This document shows positions 10,098 to 17,399 of a stretch of 25,087 nt of DNA, one piece after another. Below the pieces are notes generated by a model. The model did no database searches, was not told the DNA's origin, and was given only the letters and a program-made list of their open reading frames with translations. Source of the stretch: a virus; IMG/VR virus record IMGVR_UViG_3300014325_000039, positions 1-25,087 of that record. One strand, 5' to 3'. Position 1 is the stretch's first letter. Every line of letters begins with the position of its first letter. A program made the position numbers and the translations under genes.

Positions 10098-12406
10098 GTG
10101 ATGTCAGTGTAGAGATACGGGATGGTTTGCGTTCCCGAAGGGACAGTATTCAAAGTTCCATCCGACAAGAGGCGAGCGATTCTCCCTCTTGGAATCGTTT
10201 GAACAGAAATGAAAGTTCCACTCACCAAAATTTTTCCGTCTGTCTGGACCCATGCAGAATACACAATGTCACCGGCAACGCCGATGTTCACGTCTCCGAG
10301 AGAGGTATCCAGAGCGCCGGTGCCCGGAATGATTCGGGACAAGTGAGTCTGGTTCGTGGTCGCCGGACCGAATTTCGTAAAAAGACCGCCGACTATAATG
10401 TTACCCGTCGAGTCGAGAGAAACAGTGTGAACGTCGTTATTGAAACCCGCCGAGGCAGTGGCAACCGCACCGGCAGAAGTCAATTGAATGAACTTCGGGG
10501 ATGAGGTCCCGTTGTAAGTGGAGAATGAGCCGCCCACCAGAATTTGTCCGGTAGTCGGAACATCAACCGTCTGTTCCTCGATGGAATACACTGTTGAGTT
10601 GAACTGGGACGCGGTAGTCGATGCCCACGTCGCATCCGGGAGTCCCGTGGTATTATCAAACCGAGCGATTCGACTCGTATGCGCGACGTTTGACGGTCCC
10701 GTAGTTTGTGCAGAAGTGAACGCGCCGCCAACCATCACGAGCCCACTGGCCAGAACTTTAATGGCGCGGCCTGTGTCATTCAGTCCGCTAGTGCTGGTTC
10801 CGAAAGTAGTGTCCAAGAATCCGGTAGTGCCGGGACCGCCAGACGTTTGTATCCGAGCGATTCTCCGACGAGTAGTTCCGCCGACAGTCGTGAATGCGCC
10901 GGTGATGACGGCCATGTTATTCGCATCGATGTCCAACGCAAAAATCGTATCGTTGATTACCGCGTGAGAAGTCACCATGTCCGCGTGCAAAGTCCCGTCC
11001 GAATTTAGGATAGCAAACTTGCTAACGGTGTGGACTCCAGCCGTGTCACGATAGGACGAGAAAGTTCCGCCGATGACGATATGCCCGTCAGCCATCAAAC
11101 CAACTGAGTAAACGGTAGCGCCGGAATTTACTCCGGGGACGGCGGGGCCTACAACACCCGCGTTGAATGATGCGTCAATCGTTCCGTCAACATTGAGTCG
11201 AGCAACCCCGTTGATAGAAGTCGAATTCATTGTGGTGAACACCCCGGCCACAATAATTTTTCCGTCACTCTGGACGGCGATGTCGTAAATGATGTTGTTC
11301 GCGCCCGCGAGCCCGCCATCCATGAAGCCGAGAATCCGGCTTGCATAAAGCTGAATCGTGTCCGCGCCGCCAGCCGTGTAGATGGCCGCGAAAGGGCAGT
11401 GACGAAACTCGTTGGCCGCGCTTGGCGCAATAAGTTGAGTCGTGCCCGGAACATCAAAATTATTTGTCACGCTGAACAACTTGATTTGCGTGTTCGACTG
11501 GACGTTAGCCGCAGTCTTTCCGACAATCAAATATGTTCCGGCGTTCGGCAGAGTGAATCGCGGGTCGGCGGCAGTCGGAGTCACTGGCGGATACCCCGGA
11601 GACGCAACCGAGAACCACACCGGATGAAAGTCTTCGTCCGTGAACGCGAGCAAATTGTAATCGAATCCAGTTGTAGTGAAAAAGAATCCGTTGTTCTGGG
11701 TGACAGATACCGCGTCATTTCCCGGCTGACCTTTAGGACCTTGGATTCCTTGGTCTCCAATCAAACCCTTGTCACCTTTCTCGCCCTTGGTTCCAACTCC
11801 GGTTTGACCCGCCGGGACCACGAGAGCGCCAACAGGAATAATCGCCGCAGCGTCAGACAATCGAGAAATCAAATTGCAGAACAGAACGCCGGTGCCGTCC
11901 GTGCCGACGACGTTATACCATCCGGAATCTTCGATGAAGATATTCGCGCCGGTGACAATGTTGGCGTTTAAGCGTGTAACAATCTGAACGTATGGATGTT
12001 CGAGACTGGGAGTTGCGAACGGAGCCAGCACGACAGTATAGGCGTCCACTCCGTTCGTTCCCGAATCTCCAGTAACACCCTTTGGCCCTTGTTCCCCGAT
12101 TATACCGTCTTCAAAAAGACGCAAGATGTAGCAGCCGAGGGGTTCGTCCGCGCCGCGAGGATTGGCCGGAAGACCTTGGTCGAGTTGACACGGCAGAGAC
12201 CAGACAACTTTTCCATCAACCTCAGTCTTGACGACTTCTCCGAAAAACTGGAGGGTGAAATTGTCTATCTGCGAAGGCAAAGTCTCGCACGCGGCGGAAT
12301 TGTTCGGGCCGGTATGCCCGCACGGATTGTCGAATCCAAGCTTGTCGCAAGAATTCAACGGGTTCGGATTATCGTGCCCGTCATCGCCGCATTTTGAGCA
12401 ACTCAT
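10079..12406 (-). CDS. Collagen-containing tail fibre with delta-60 propeller
   Basis: A 775-aa fibre. Residues 35-90 form a conserved N-terminal module (SAACETLPSQIDNFTLQFFG...VDGKVVW) shared with the next gene, probably the virion anchor. Short Gly-X-Y tracts follow at about 104-120 and 202-231 (KGEKGDKGLIGDQG), suggesting trimeric triple helices, with a beta module IFIEDSGWYNVV between them. Residues 245-360 look like a C1q/TNF-like head (AGTYLIVGKT, IQLYAS). From about 371 to 756 there are seven copies of a delta-60 type repeat (VQSDGKIIVAG.F..., ARLNVDGTIDASFN), expected to form a seven-bladed beta-propeller. The C-terminus TDITWTQIA matches that of the next fibre. The role is probably host-surface recognition. 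Confidence 0.8.
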   Translation of the reverse strand: MSCSKCGDDGHDNPNPLNSCDKLGFDNPCGHTGPNNSAACETLPSQIDNFTLQFFGEVVKTEVDGKVVWSLPCQLDQGLPANPRGADEPLGCYILRLFEDGIIGEQGPKGVTGDSGTNGVDAYTVVLAPFATPSLEHPYVQIVTRLNANIVTGANIFIEDSGWYNVVGTDGTGVLFCNLISRLSDAAAIIPVGALVVPAGQTGVGTKGEKGDKGLIGDQGIQGPKGQPGNDAVSVTQNNGFFFTTTGFDYNLLAFTDEDFHPVWFSVASPGYPPVTPTAADPRFTLPNAGTYLIVGKTAANVQSNTQIKLFSVTNNFDVPGTTQLIAPSAANEFRHCPFAAIYTAGGADTIQLYASRILGFMDGGLAGANNIIYDIAVQSDGKIIVAGVFTTMNSTSINGVARLNVDGTIDASFNAGVVGPAVPGVNSGATVYSVGLMADGHIVIGGTFSSYRDTAGVHTVSKFAILNSDGTLHADMVTSHAVINDTIFALDIDANNMAVITGAFTTVGGTTRRRIARIQTSGGPGTTGFLDTTFGTSTSGLNDTGRAIKVLASGLVMVGGAFTSAQTTGPSNVAHTSRIARFDNTTGLPDATWASTTASQFNSTVYSIEEQTVDVPTTGQILVGGSFSTYNGTSSPKFIQLTSAGAVATASAGFNNDVHTVSLDSTGNIIVGGLFTKFGPATTNQTHLSRIIPGTGALDTSLGDVNIGVAGDIVYSAWVQTDGKILVSGTFISVQTIPRGRIARLLSDGTLNTVPSGTQTIPYLYTDITWTQIA
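10130..11296 (-). repeat. Seven delta-60-type repeats in the fibre gene
   Basis: This tract encodes seven divergent units of about 50-60 residues with the pattern [VI]-x-D-G-x-I-[IV]-[VI]-[GA]-G-x-F followed by R-[IV]-A-R-[LI] and a DGT-type turn. Examples are QSDGKIIVAGVFT, STGNIIVGGLFT and QTDGKILVSGTF. Such repeats are known in secreted bacterial proteins and fold into propellers. The boundaries are approximate. Confidence 0.75.
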
Positions 12407-12409
12407 TTT

Positions 12410-13180
12410 TTACTGTGTAGGTTTAGCCGTCAGCACCTTGACTATATCCTTTGTGGATTGGTCTTGAGCAGACGCGTGAGCGTGAGAAAATAAATCGAGA
12501 ACCTTGGCCTTTACTTCGGCGGTCAACTCACTGTTCTGAACCTTCTCTTTGAACAACTCGCCGCCCTTAGAAAGTTCCGAGACCGCGCCGGACAGGACCG
12601 AGCTACCAACTCTGCCAACCACATTAGTCCCGAGGCCGACAACTGGGTTCACCGCGCCGTAAAGTTTCAAGCCGGTCCACACAATGAAACCGAGCACGAC
12701 GATACTGCCGATGTAAACGAAATAAGGAATCCGCACGAGGCCGGTGCCTTCGATTTTCTTACCAACAAGCGGTTCAACCCTATCGGAGTATCGAGCAATC
12801 TTCCGGTTCAACTCCGCCTTGTTTTCGATGACTCGATTCGCAAGGTTAGTGACAGCGCCGGACGGAAGCGATTGCGGAGGACCGAGGCTGGTCGAAACAG
12901 CGGCAGTCAAGGCTTCGGTGTTCTTGGCTGGAGTCACAACAGTCGCGGGGTCGTTATTGCTTATGGCCGCGTCAACAGTAAGGCGAGCCGCCAGAGAAGC
13001 CGCGTAAGCCGCTTGGCGTTCCGTCTCCAAGTCCGATGCAGTTTTTTCAGGGACCGCTTTAACCTTCTTCTGGAAGAATTCAACTTTCTTCGGAATCAGA
13101 GTCCCGCAACCGGCGAGCATTACGAGTGACACGACGAGCGTCGCGGTTTTTACCAAGCCTTTTAGTGTTTTTCGAGTCAT
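12410..13180 (-). CDS. Lipoprotein with internal membrane span; unimolecular spanin candidate
   Basis: A 256-aa protein with a lipoprotein signal: basic KTLKGLVK, hydrophobic TATLVVSLVM and lipobox LAGC with C25. A second membrane span IPYFVYIGSIVVLGFIVWTG lies at about 151-170. Residues 30-140 between them are charged and helical. A lipid-anchored N-terminus plus a transmembrane segment is the plan of a unimolecular spanin such as T1 gp11, which joins inner and outer membranes to complete lysis. Unlike T1 gp11, about 80 residues follow the span, so a different membrane role is possible. It starts inside the holin-like gene. Its TAA is 3 nt before the next ATG. Confidence 0.6.
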   Translation of the reverse strand: MTRKTLKGLVKTATLVVSLVMLAGCGTLIPKKVEFFQKKVKAVPEKTASDLETERQAAYAASLAARLTVDAAISNNDPATVVTPAKNTEALTAAVSTSLGPPQSLPSGAVTNLANRVIENKAELNRKIARYSDRVEPLVGKKIEGTGLVRIPYFVYIGSIVVLGFIVWTGLKLYGAVNPVVGLGTNVVGRVGSSVLSGAVSELSKGGELFKEKVQNSELTAEVKAKVLDLFSHAHASAQDQSTKDIVKVLTAKPTQ

Positions 13181-13382
13181 GGGATTTGAGGGATTTCTTT
13201 ACGATGTGGATGACGGTGTATAGCGCAATGATTAGCTGCGCGAGAACCAGAACGGCGTTCATATACGGCGTGAATTTTTGAATGAACCCTGCAATCGCCG
13301 CCGCCGAATAGTTGACGCTTACCAGCGCCAGCAATCGGTTATCGTCACCCACTAATTTGTGAAGGACATTCATTCTGCTCAT
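13080..13382 (-). CDS. Holin-like small membrane protein
   Basis: A 100-aa protein from ATG 13382; a second in-frame ATG at 13373 would give 97 aa, and a dual start is possible. A hydrophobic span MNAVLVLAQLIIALYTVIHIV covers about residues 41-61, and a weaker one lies at 17-34. A 39-residue tail rich in Lys and Arg follows (KKSLK...RRVTRNARRL), as in many holins where the charged tail stays in the cytoplasm. It begins just after the terminator and its 3' end overlaps the lipoprotein gene by 101 nt in another frame. A holin role, permeabilising the inner membrane at lysis, is inferred from topology and neighbour. Confidence 0.6.
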   Translation of the reverse strand: MSRMNVLHKLVGDDNRLLALVSVNYSAAAIAGFIQKFTPYMNAVLVLAQLIIALYTVIHIVKKSLKSHDSKNTKRLGKNRDARRVTRNARRLRDSDSEES

Positions 13383-13419
13383 TTGGAAAAGAGGGGCGAG
13401 ACTTATTCAGTCCCGCCCC
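13381..13419 (-). terminator. Rho-independent terminator after the capsid gene
   Basis: Read on the minus strand, GGGGCGGGACT, loop GAATA and AGTCTCGCCCC form an 11-bp stem with one G-U pair and a 5-nt loop, followed by TCTTTTCC. The stem lies at 13393-13419, 54 nt after the capsid stop. The tail runs directly into the next start codon. T7 has a terminator in the same place after its capsid gene. The tail is only moderately T-rich, so partial read-through into the lysis genes is likely. Confidence 0.82.
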
Positions 13420-13473
13420 GTTGTTCCCTACCCCCCATTCACCCTTGCGGATGAAAAGCGAGTCATTCCAGCC

Positions 13474-14790
13474 TTACAGCGTGGGGACGCCGGGGCCGAC
13501 TACCGGGGTCTCATCGTCGCCACAGACGCCGATGGACGTGAAGGAGTCAGCGCCAGAGTAGCTGGACGCGTCAGTCGTCGCGCAGTTGACCAAGCCGAGG
13601 TCAGCGATGCAGCGTTTATACAGAATGGGTATAATGTGCTGCGGGCGCAGAGGCCGGTAAGCGCGGGTGATTTGGTATTTGTGCCAACCGAAGTCACCCC
13701 ACTGATTGCACTGATTGTCAATCTGGTAGTGCCATTCGAGTTCGCCCATGTGAAGCTGAGGCGCGAATTTGAACGAGCCTTCGCCGACATACTTTTCAGG
13801 CACGAGCCTTTCAAAGCTGCCGTCAGCGATGAGCACGCCAACCTCATAGGCCGCATTCAACCAAGCCGGATTCGGCTTCGCGAACGCAGTGTTCGAGGCG
13901 GGTTTGCTGACCACAACCACGGGGTCAACGAGCGCCAAAGTGCCGTCCACGTTGAAGCCGGTCGCCCGCAGAGGCCGCTGGTCAACGCCGAAAGCGATGC
14001 CACGGTAAGCCGGGGACTGTTCAAACGAGTAGGCCGTCAGGGTCGTCTCGCCGAGTTTGTAACCGCCAGTCGTCAAAGCAACCATGACGTTCTGGACGCC
14101 AACCTCAGAGCGGAAGTATTCCACTTGGTCGGAGCCGCCGATGAAACGGAAGTGAGGCATTCCCTGCCCGGAGTCATACCATTCAGCGAACAGCACTTCG
14201 CGCAGATACCGAGCGATGAAGTGCAGCGCCTTGAAGGTCATAGGACCCGTAGGCAGGAGCGGAGCGAACTTGACGCCGAGGTCGGTCTCCAATCCGCCGG
14301 TGAACAGCGAGTTGAAGTCGTAGTTGGCATTCGCGGTGAACTTCGATGCACTCCGCAGATACAACTGAGCGCGGATGTCCGCGTTGATGTATTGGGTGAC
14401 GAGTTTCTTGAGCGAATCCTCAGCCATGACATACGAGCCCTTGAAGGCCGCGTAACCTTTCTTCACGCAGATGTTCGGACCCCGGCCACGAAACGATTCG
14501 AGGCGCAGAGTAAACTCCACAGTGTCGGTGAGGTCTTGCGAACCATTCTGGCCGCAGATGTCGGTGTCGCAAACGAAAGTTGGAATCGCCAGCGAGTCGC
14601 CGGGAGCAGCCTGCATTTGCACGATTGAGCGAATCGCATCGGACGTGCCGGAAGGAAACACCCCGCCCCCGATGACGTTCATGTAAACGGCATTGGCAGC
14701 GAGAGCCTTGGCGATGGTCCCTACGATTCGGTTTGTGTCCTTCGAGGCGATGTCAGAAATCGCAGAAGGGTCGTCGCAGAAAAAAGCCAT
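13474..14790 (-). CDS. Putative major capsid protein
   Basis: A 438-aa protein with no signal peptide or membrane span, starting MAFFCDDPSAISDIAS. The size and place (after portal and scaffold, before tail genes) match a major capsid protein. It is set off from neighbours by a leader and a terminator, as expected for the most abundant virion protein. The frame is so poor in codons giving reverse stops that a 330-codon antisense frame is open across it, consistent with strong codon bias of a highly expressed gene. Cysteines cluster near residues 73-79 (FVCDTDICG) and the C-terminus is Ser/Gly/Pro-rich. No capsid family motif was recognised, so an HK97-type fold is inferred. Confidence 0.75.
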   Translation of the reverse strand: MAFFCDDPSAISDIASKDTNRIVGTIAKALAANAVYMNVIGGGVFPSGTSDAIRSIVQMQAAPGDSLAIPTFVCDTDICGQNGSQDLTDTVEFTLRLESFRGRGPNICVKKGYAAFKGSYVMAEDSLKKLVTQYINADIRAQLYLRSASKFTANANYDFNSLFTGGLETDLGVKFAPLLPTGPMTFKALHFIARYLREVLFAEWYDSGQGMPHFRFIGGSDQVEYFRSEVGVQNVMVALTTGGYKLGETTLTAYSFEQSPAYRGIAFGVDQRPLRATGFNVDGTLALVDPVVVVSKPASNTAFAKPNPAWLNAAYEVGVLIADGSFERLVPEKYVGEGSFKFAPQLHMGELEWHYQIDNQCNQWGDFGWHKYQITRAYRPLRPQHIIPILYKRCIADLGLVNCATTDASSYSGADSFTSIGVCGDDETPVVGPGVPTL

Positions 14791-14977
14791 AAATTTAGCC
14801 TATCTGTTGGGGAGACTTTGTTACCGCGTCTCTTATTTTGCGGTTCCGGGAAAATCGTCCTACCCGGAGGGACTTTCTTCTCGCTGCGGCCAAACAGCAA
14901 ATAGGCTTTTCTCCGGTGGAGCCGCGTCGAAGGTTTTTTAAGGCTCCAAAAAGTAGTTACCGAAATCCGTCAACCTG
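14791..14977 (-). promoter_or_regulatory. 187-nt leader before the capsid gene
   Basis: This is the longest gene-free stretch between the genes here. It holds three short inverted repeats: TCCGGG/CCCGGA at 14845-14850 and 14863-14868, CTCC/GGAG at 14911-14914 and 14918-14921, and GGAGCC/GGCTCC at 14918-14923 and 14942-14947; the last two share bases and could be alternative pairings. A TTGACG at 14973-14968 resembles a -35 box, but no matching -10 was found at normal spacing. It probably carries a capsid-gene promoter, a structured mRNA leader, or both. The exact element was not identified. Confidence 0.4.
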
Positions 14978-15739
14978 TCAAGGGTGCCCGGAGACGTATT
15001 CGGTGCGAGCGCGACAGAGGTCGTCAAACACGCTTCGGTCTTTGATGGAATGGATGAATCGGATTCCTTTGTTGCGGACCAAGTCGAGCATCTGTCCGTA
15101 TCCCAAGTGCCGAGCGCCGGGAGTCGATGAACCGACAGGGCATTCGGAGGTCGGGCATGAAGCACCATCCAAGAACCGCATCATGGGAACATCAGTGTAG
15201 CACGCGAGCGCCATCATATACCAATCGATATACGGTGTCTGCACCCACCCCGGTTCATTCCCATATTGACCAAAAAGTTTTGTATCCCGAATGTCGAACT
15301 GTCCCTTGGAGAGAAGCCGTTCCAAAACCTGCCGAGAAAAAACATACGGCGGCTGGAGCGCGAATCTCGGAAGCGGATAAGTCGAGGCCCGGACATGGAT
15401 GTCGTCTGGAACTTTGTTTGACCAGATAACATCGGGACGTGATTTGATGTAGTCCGGAAGTCCCGGAGACAAAAGACAAGAGTCGGCGTCATTCGCGAGA
15501 TACCAGTCCGCATCGAAATCTAGCAACGCACTCAACTGGAGAAATTGGCGGTCCAAAGAATCGGGGCCGATGTAGCAACGCTTCCCGGCAGTTCGGCACC
15601 ATGCGCCAATCTTGATGACAGGCGAGTCGTCTGGAGAAAGAACAACAACCGGAGCGCCGTGCTGAATATGCGCGGGCCAGAGGTTGCCCATTTGGTTCAT
15701 GTCGCCTTGGTAGCAGTGAACAGATACTAGAAGTTTCAT
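14978..15739 (-). CDS. Glycosyltransferase-like protein (third of cassette)
   Basis: A 253-aa protein. The ATG at 15739 overlaps the upstream stop as ATGA and gives the clean strand MKLLVSVHCYQGD; an earlier in-frame start at 15805 would add 22 residues inside the previous gene and is rejected. A DxD-type motif WYLANDADSCLL (D84, D86) sits at the usual distance after the first strands, and IDWYMMALACY near residue 195 fits the acceptor side. It would transfer a sugar from a nucleotide donor, perhaps the GDP-fucose made by the gene before it; that link is inference. It is the last gene before a 187-nt gap. Confidence 0.68.
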   Translation of the reverse strand: MKLLVSVHCYQGDMNQMGNLWPAHIQHGAPVVVLSPDDSPVIKIGAWCRTAGKRCYIGPDSLDRQFLQLSALLDFDADWYLANDADSCLLSPGLPDYIKSRPDVIWSNKVPDDIHVRASTYPLPRFALQPPYVFSRQVLERLLSKGQFDIRDTKLFGQYGNEPGWVQTPYIDWYMMALACYTDVPMMRFLDGASCPTSECPVGSSTPGARHLGYGQMLDLVRNKGIRFIHSIKDRSVFDDLCRARTEYVSGHP

Positions 15740-16662
15740 TGTCGTGATAAGAAGTCCCTGTAGGCAATCGGAAGACCGTCCGCGAGCAACGTCTTCGGAG
15801 CCCAACCCATTTGCCGAATTTTAGAATTGTCGAGAAAGCGTATGGGGGTGCCGTCCGGCTTTGTCCGGTCCCAATTTATTTTTCCAGTGAAGCCAACCGC
15901 AGCGGCAATTTTGATTGCAAGAATTCCCAACTCACACCATTCGCCTGAGCCGAGATTGATTGGTTCTTCCCCGTTGTATCCGTTCATCAGCCACAAACAC
16001 GCAGCCGCTAAATCGTCAGACCACAGGAATTCACGGACCGGATTTCCAGTGCCCCAGAGTGTCACGTCTTCGCCGCGAAGTTTGGCCCAATGAAGCTTGT
16101 GAATCATCCCCGGAATAACGTGAGACTTGAGCGGGTCATAGTTGTCGTTTAAGCCGTAAAGATTCGTAGGGATGCACGAAATGAAATTGCATCCCTGTTC
16201 ACGTCGATAAGCTTTGCACAACTCGTGCCCCAAGATTTTGCATAAAGCATAACCCTTATTGCTTTCTTCAAGCGGGCCTGTGAGAAGTTCACTTTCAACA
16301 ATCGGGACGGCGGCGCGTTTTGGATACGCACACGCGCTGCCGAGGAACAAAAGTTTTTCGACTCCATACTCCGCCGAAAGAGAAATCACGTTGTTCTGGA
16401 TGGCGCTGTTCTGGAGAATCGCGTCAGTCGAATAGTGAGTGTGCGCCATAATGCCGCCAACCCAAGCGGCACAATGAAACACGTAAGCCGGACGATGAAC
16501 CGAGAAAAAGTATCGAGCGTGCGTATCATCCGCCAAGTCGATTTCAGAGTGCGGGGCGACTACGATGTTCTCGTGTCCGCGACTGCGAAGAAGCCTGTGA
16601 ATGGCAGAGCCAACTAAGCCCCGGTGTCCAGTGATGAAAACTTTCTTTCGGGGGTCAATCAT
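15736..16662 (-). CDS. fcl: GDP-L-fucose synthase-like epimerase/reductase
   Basis: A 308-aa short-chain dehydrogenase-type protein of the GDP-L-fucose synthase family, which turns GDP-4-keto-6-deoxy-D-mannose into GDP-L-fucose with NADPH. Seen in sequence: the nucleotide-binding loop GHRGLVGSA (G12, G15, G18), FLGSACAYPK with S109 and C111, GYALCK with Y138 and K142, and SHVIPGMI with H181. These match the E. coli enzyme residues S107, C109, Y136, K140 and H179 with a constant offset of two, so both the reductase triad and the Cys/His pair for epimerisation are present. WGTGNPVREFL is also family-typical. The family's usual AAxVGGI motif appears as AAWVGGI. No GDP-mannose dehydratase is in the window. 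ATGA overlaps link it to both neighbours. Confidence 0.88.
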   Translation of the reverse strand: MIDPRKKVFITGHRGLVGSAIHRLLRSRGHENIVVAPHSEIDLADDTHARYFFSVHRPAYVFHCAAWVGGIMAHTHYSTDAILQNSAIQNNVISLSAEYGVEKLLFLGSACAYPKRAAVPIVESELLTGPLEESNKGYALCKILGHELCKAYRREQGCNFISCIPTNLYGLNDNYDPLKSHVIPGMIHKLHWAKLRGEDVTLWGTGNPVREFLWSDDLAAACLWLMNGYNGEEPINLGSGEWCELGILAIKIAAAVGFTGKINWDRTKPDGTPIRFLDNSKIRQMGWAPKTLLADGLPIAYRDFLSRQ

Positions 16663-17399
16663 AAGTCAAGTGCTTTTCTTCCGTGCTTGATTAAGCTGCC
16701 GGACTTGTCTCCGTGAATCCAGACCCAGTGCTTGTCCACGAAGCTTTGATAATCCGCCGGGGTGAACAGCGGGGTGTTATATATGCTTTGTATCTCCGGG
16801 ATATTGGCCCATCCATGATTCCTAAACTCGGTCCGCATCGCGTAGTCCCACCCAGTCATGGGGTGAACAGTCGGAACGGTCTTGAGAATCCAGTCAAGAA
16901 CCTCGCGCCTGCAAGAGACCAAACAGTTGCCGTTGATGTGCGTCGCAATCGGCGCGTCCGGCGCATCACTGCCAACCATCGGGCCAGCAATCACGACTGG
17001 AGAAATAGAATTGACTCGGTCCCATGCTGAATGAAGCCGCAAAATCCAATCCTTGCAAAGCGGAGCGCCATCCGCTTCGCAAGTAAACACGCACTTGTAA
17101 TGCGGCGCTTTTCCCGCGTAGCACATGCTTCGCACCCATTCGATTGTTGATGTCCAGAGCCCATTGCAGCCGGACGGCCATCCGGTTTGCCTGCTTCGGG
17201 TGCGATACTGGAACACGTTAAATTTTCGAGCCAACGATTGCCTGACATTGTCTGGAAAATTGGGACAGTCAAATCGGTTCACGAGAAGAATGTCAGCCAA
17301 GTTCGTATGCTGTTTCTCGATGTCTGCAAGATACTGGCCGAGGGCCTTGGCGTGTTCTCGGTCTCCAGACCAGTATTGTAAAGCGATGAGTATTTTCAT
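16659..17399 (-). CDS. Glycosyltransferase-like protein (second of cassette)
   Basis: A 246-aa protein starting MKILIALQYWSGDREHA, a typical N-terminal strand and loop of a nucleotide-sugar binding fold. A metal-binding-type acidic motif TCEADGAPL (E108, D110) follows, and an acceptor-side region HPMTGWDYAMRTEF lies near residue 180. Both ends are coupled to neighbours by ATGA overlaps, so it belongs to one translation unit with the other cassette genes. A cytoplasmic sugar transferase is the likely role. The motif is a variant ExD rather than DxD, so a catalytically different or weak enzyme is possible. Substrate unknown. Confidence 0.62.
   Translation of the reverse strand: MKILIALQYWSGDREHAKALGQYLADIEKQHTNLADILLVNRFDCPNFPDNVRQSLARKFNVFQYRTRSRQTGWPSGCNGLWTSTIEWVRSMCYAGKAPHYKCVFTCEADGAPLCKDWILRLHSAWDRVNSISPVVIAGPMVGSDAPDAPIATHINGNCLVSCRREVLDWILKTVPTVHPMTGWDYAMRTEFRNHGWANIPEIQSIYNTPLFTPADYQSFVDKHWVWIHGDKSGSLIKHGRKALDL

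Noticed and set aside
13636-14628. 330-codon open frame on the plus strand
   Set aside because: It is antisense to the putative capsid gene. The protein is Arg-rich with no sensible domains, there is no plus-strand neighbour, and codon bias of the capsid gene explains the lack of stops.
14945-14973. Sigma70-type promoter with TTGACG in the capsid leader
   Set aside because: At 17-nt spacing the -10 position reads TTTGGA, and the TAACTA nearby is only 8 nt away, so no acceptable pair of boxes was found.
15740-15805. N-terminal extension of the third transferase
   Set aside because: It overlaps the fucose synthase gene; the ATGA-coupled start at 15739 gives the expected first strand of the fold.
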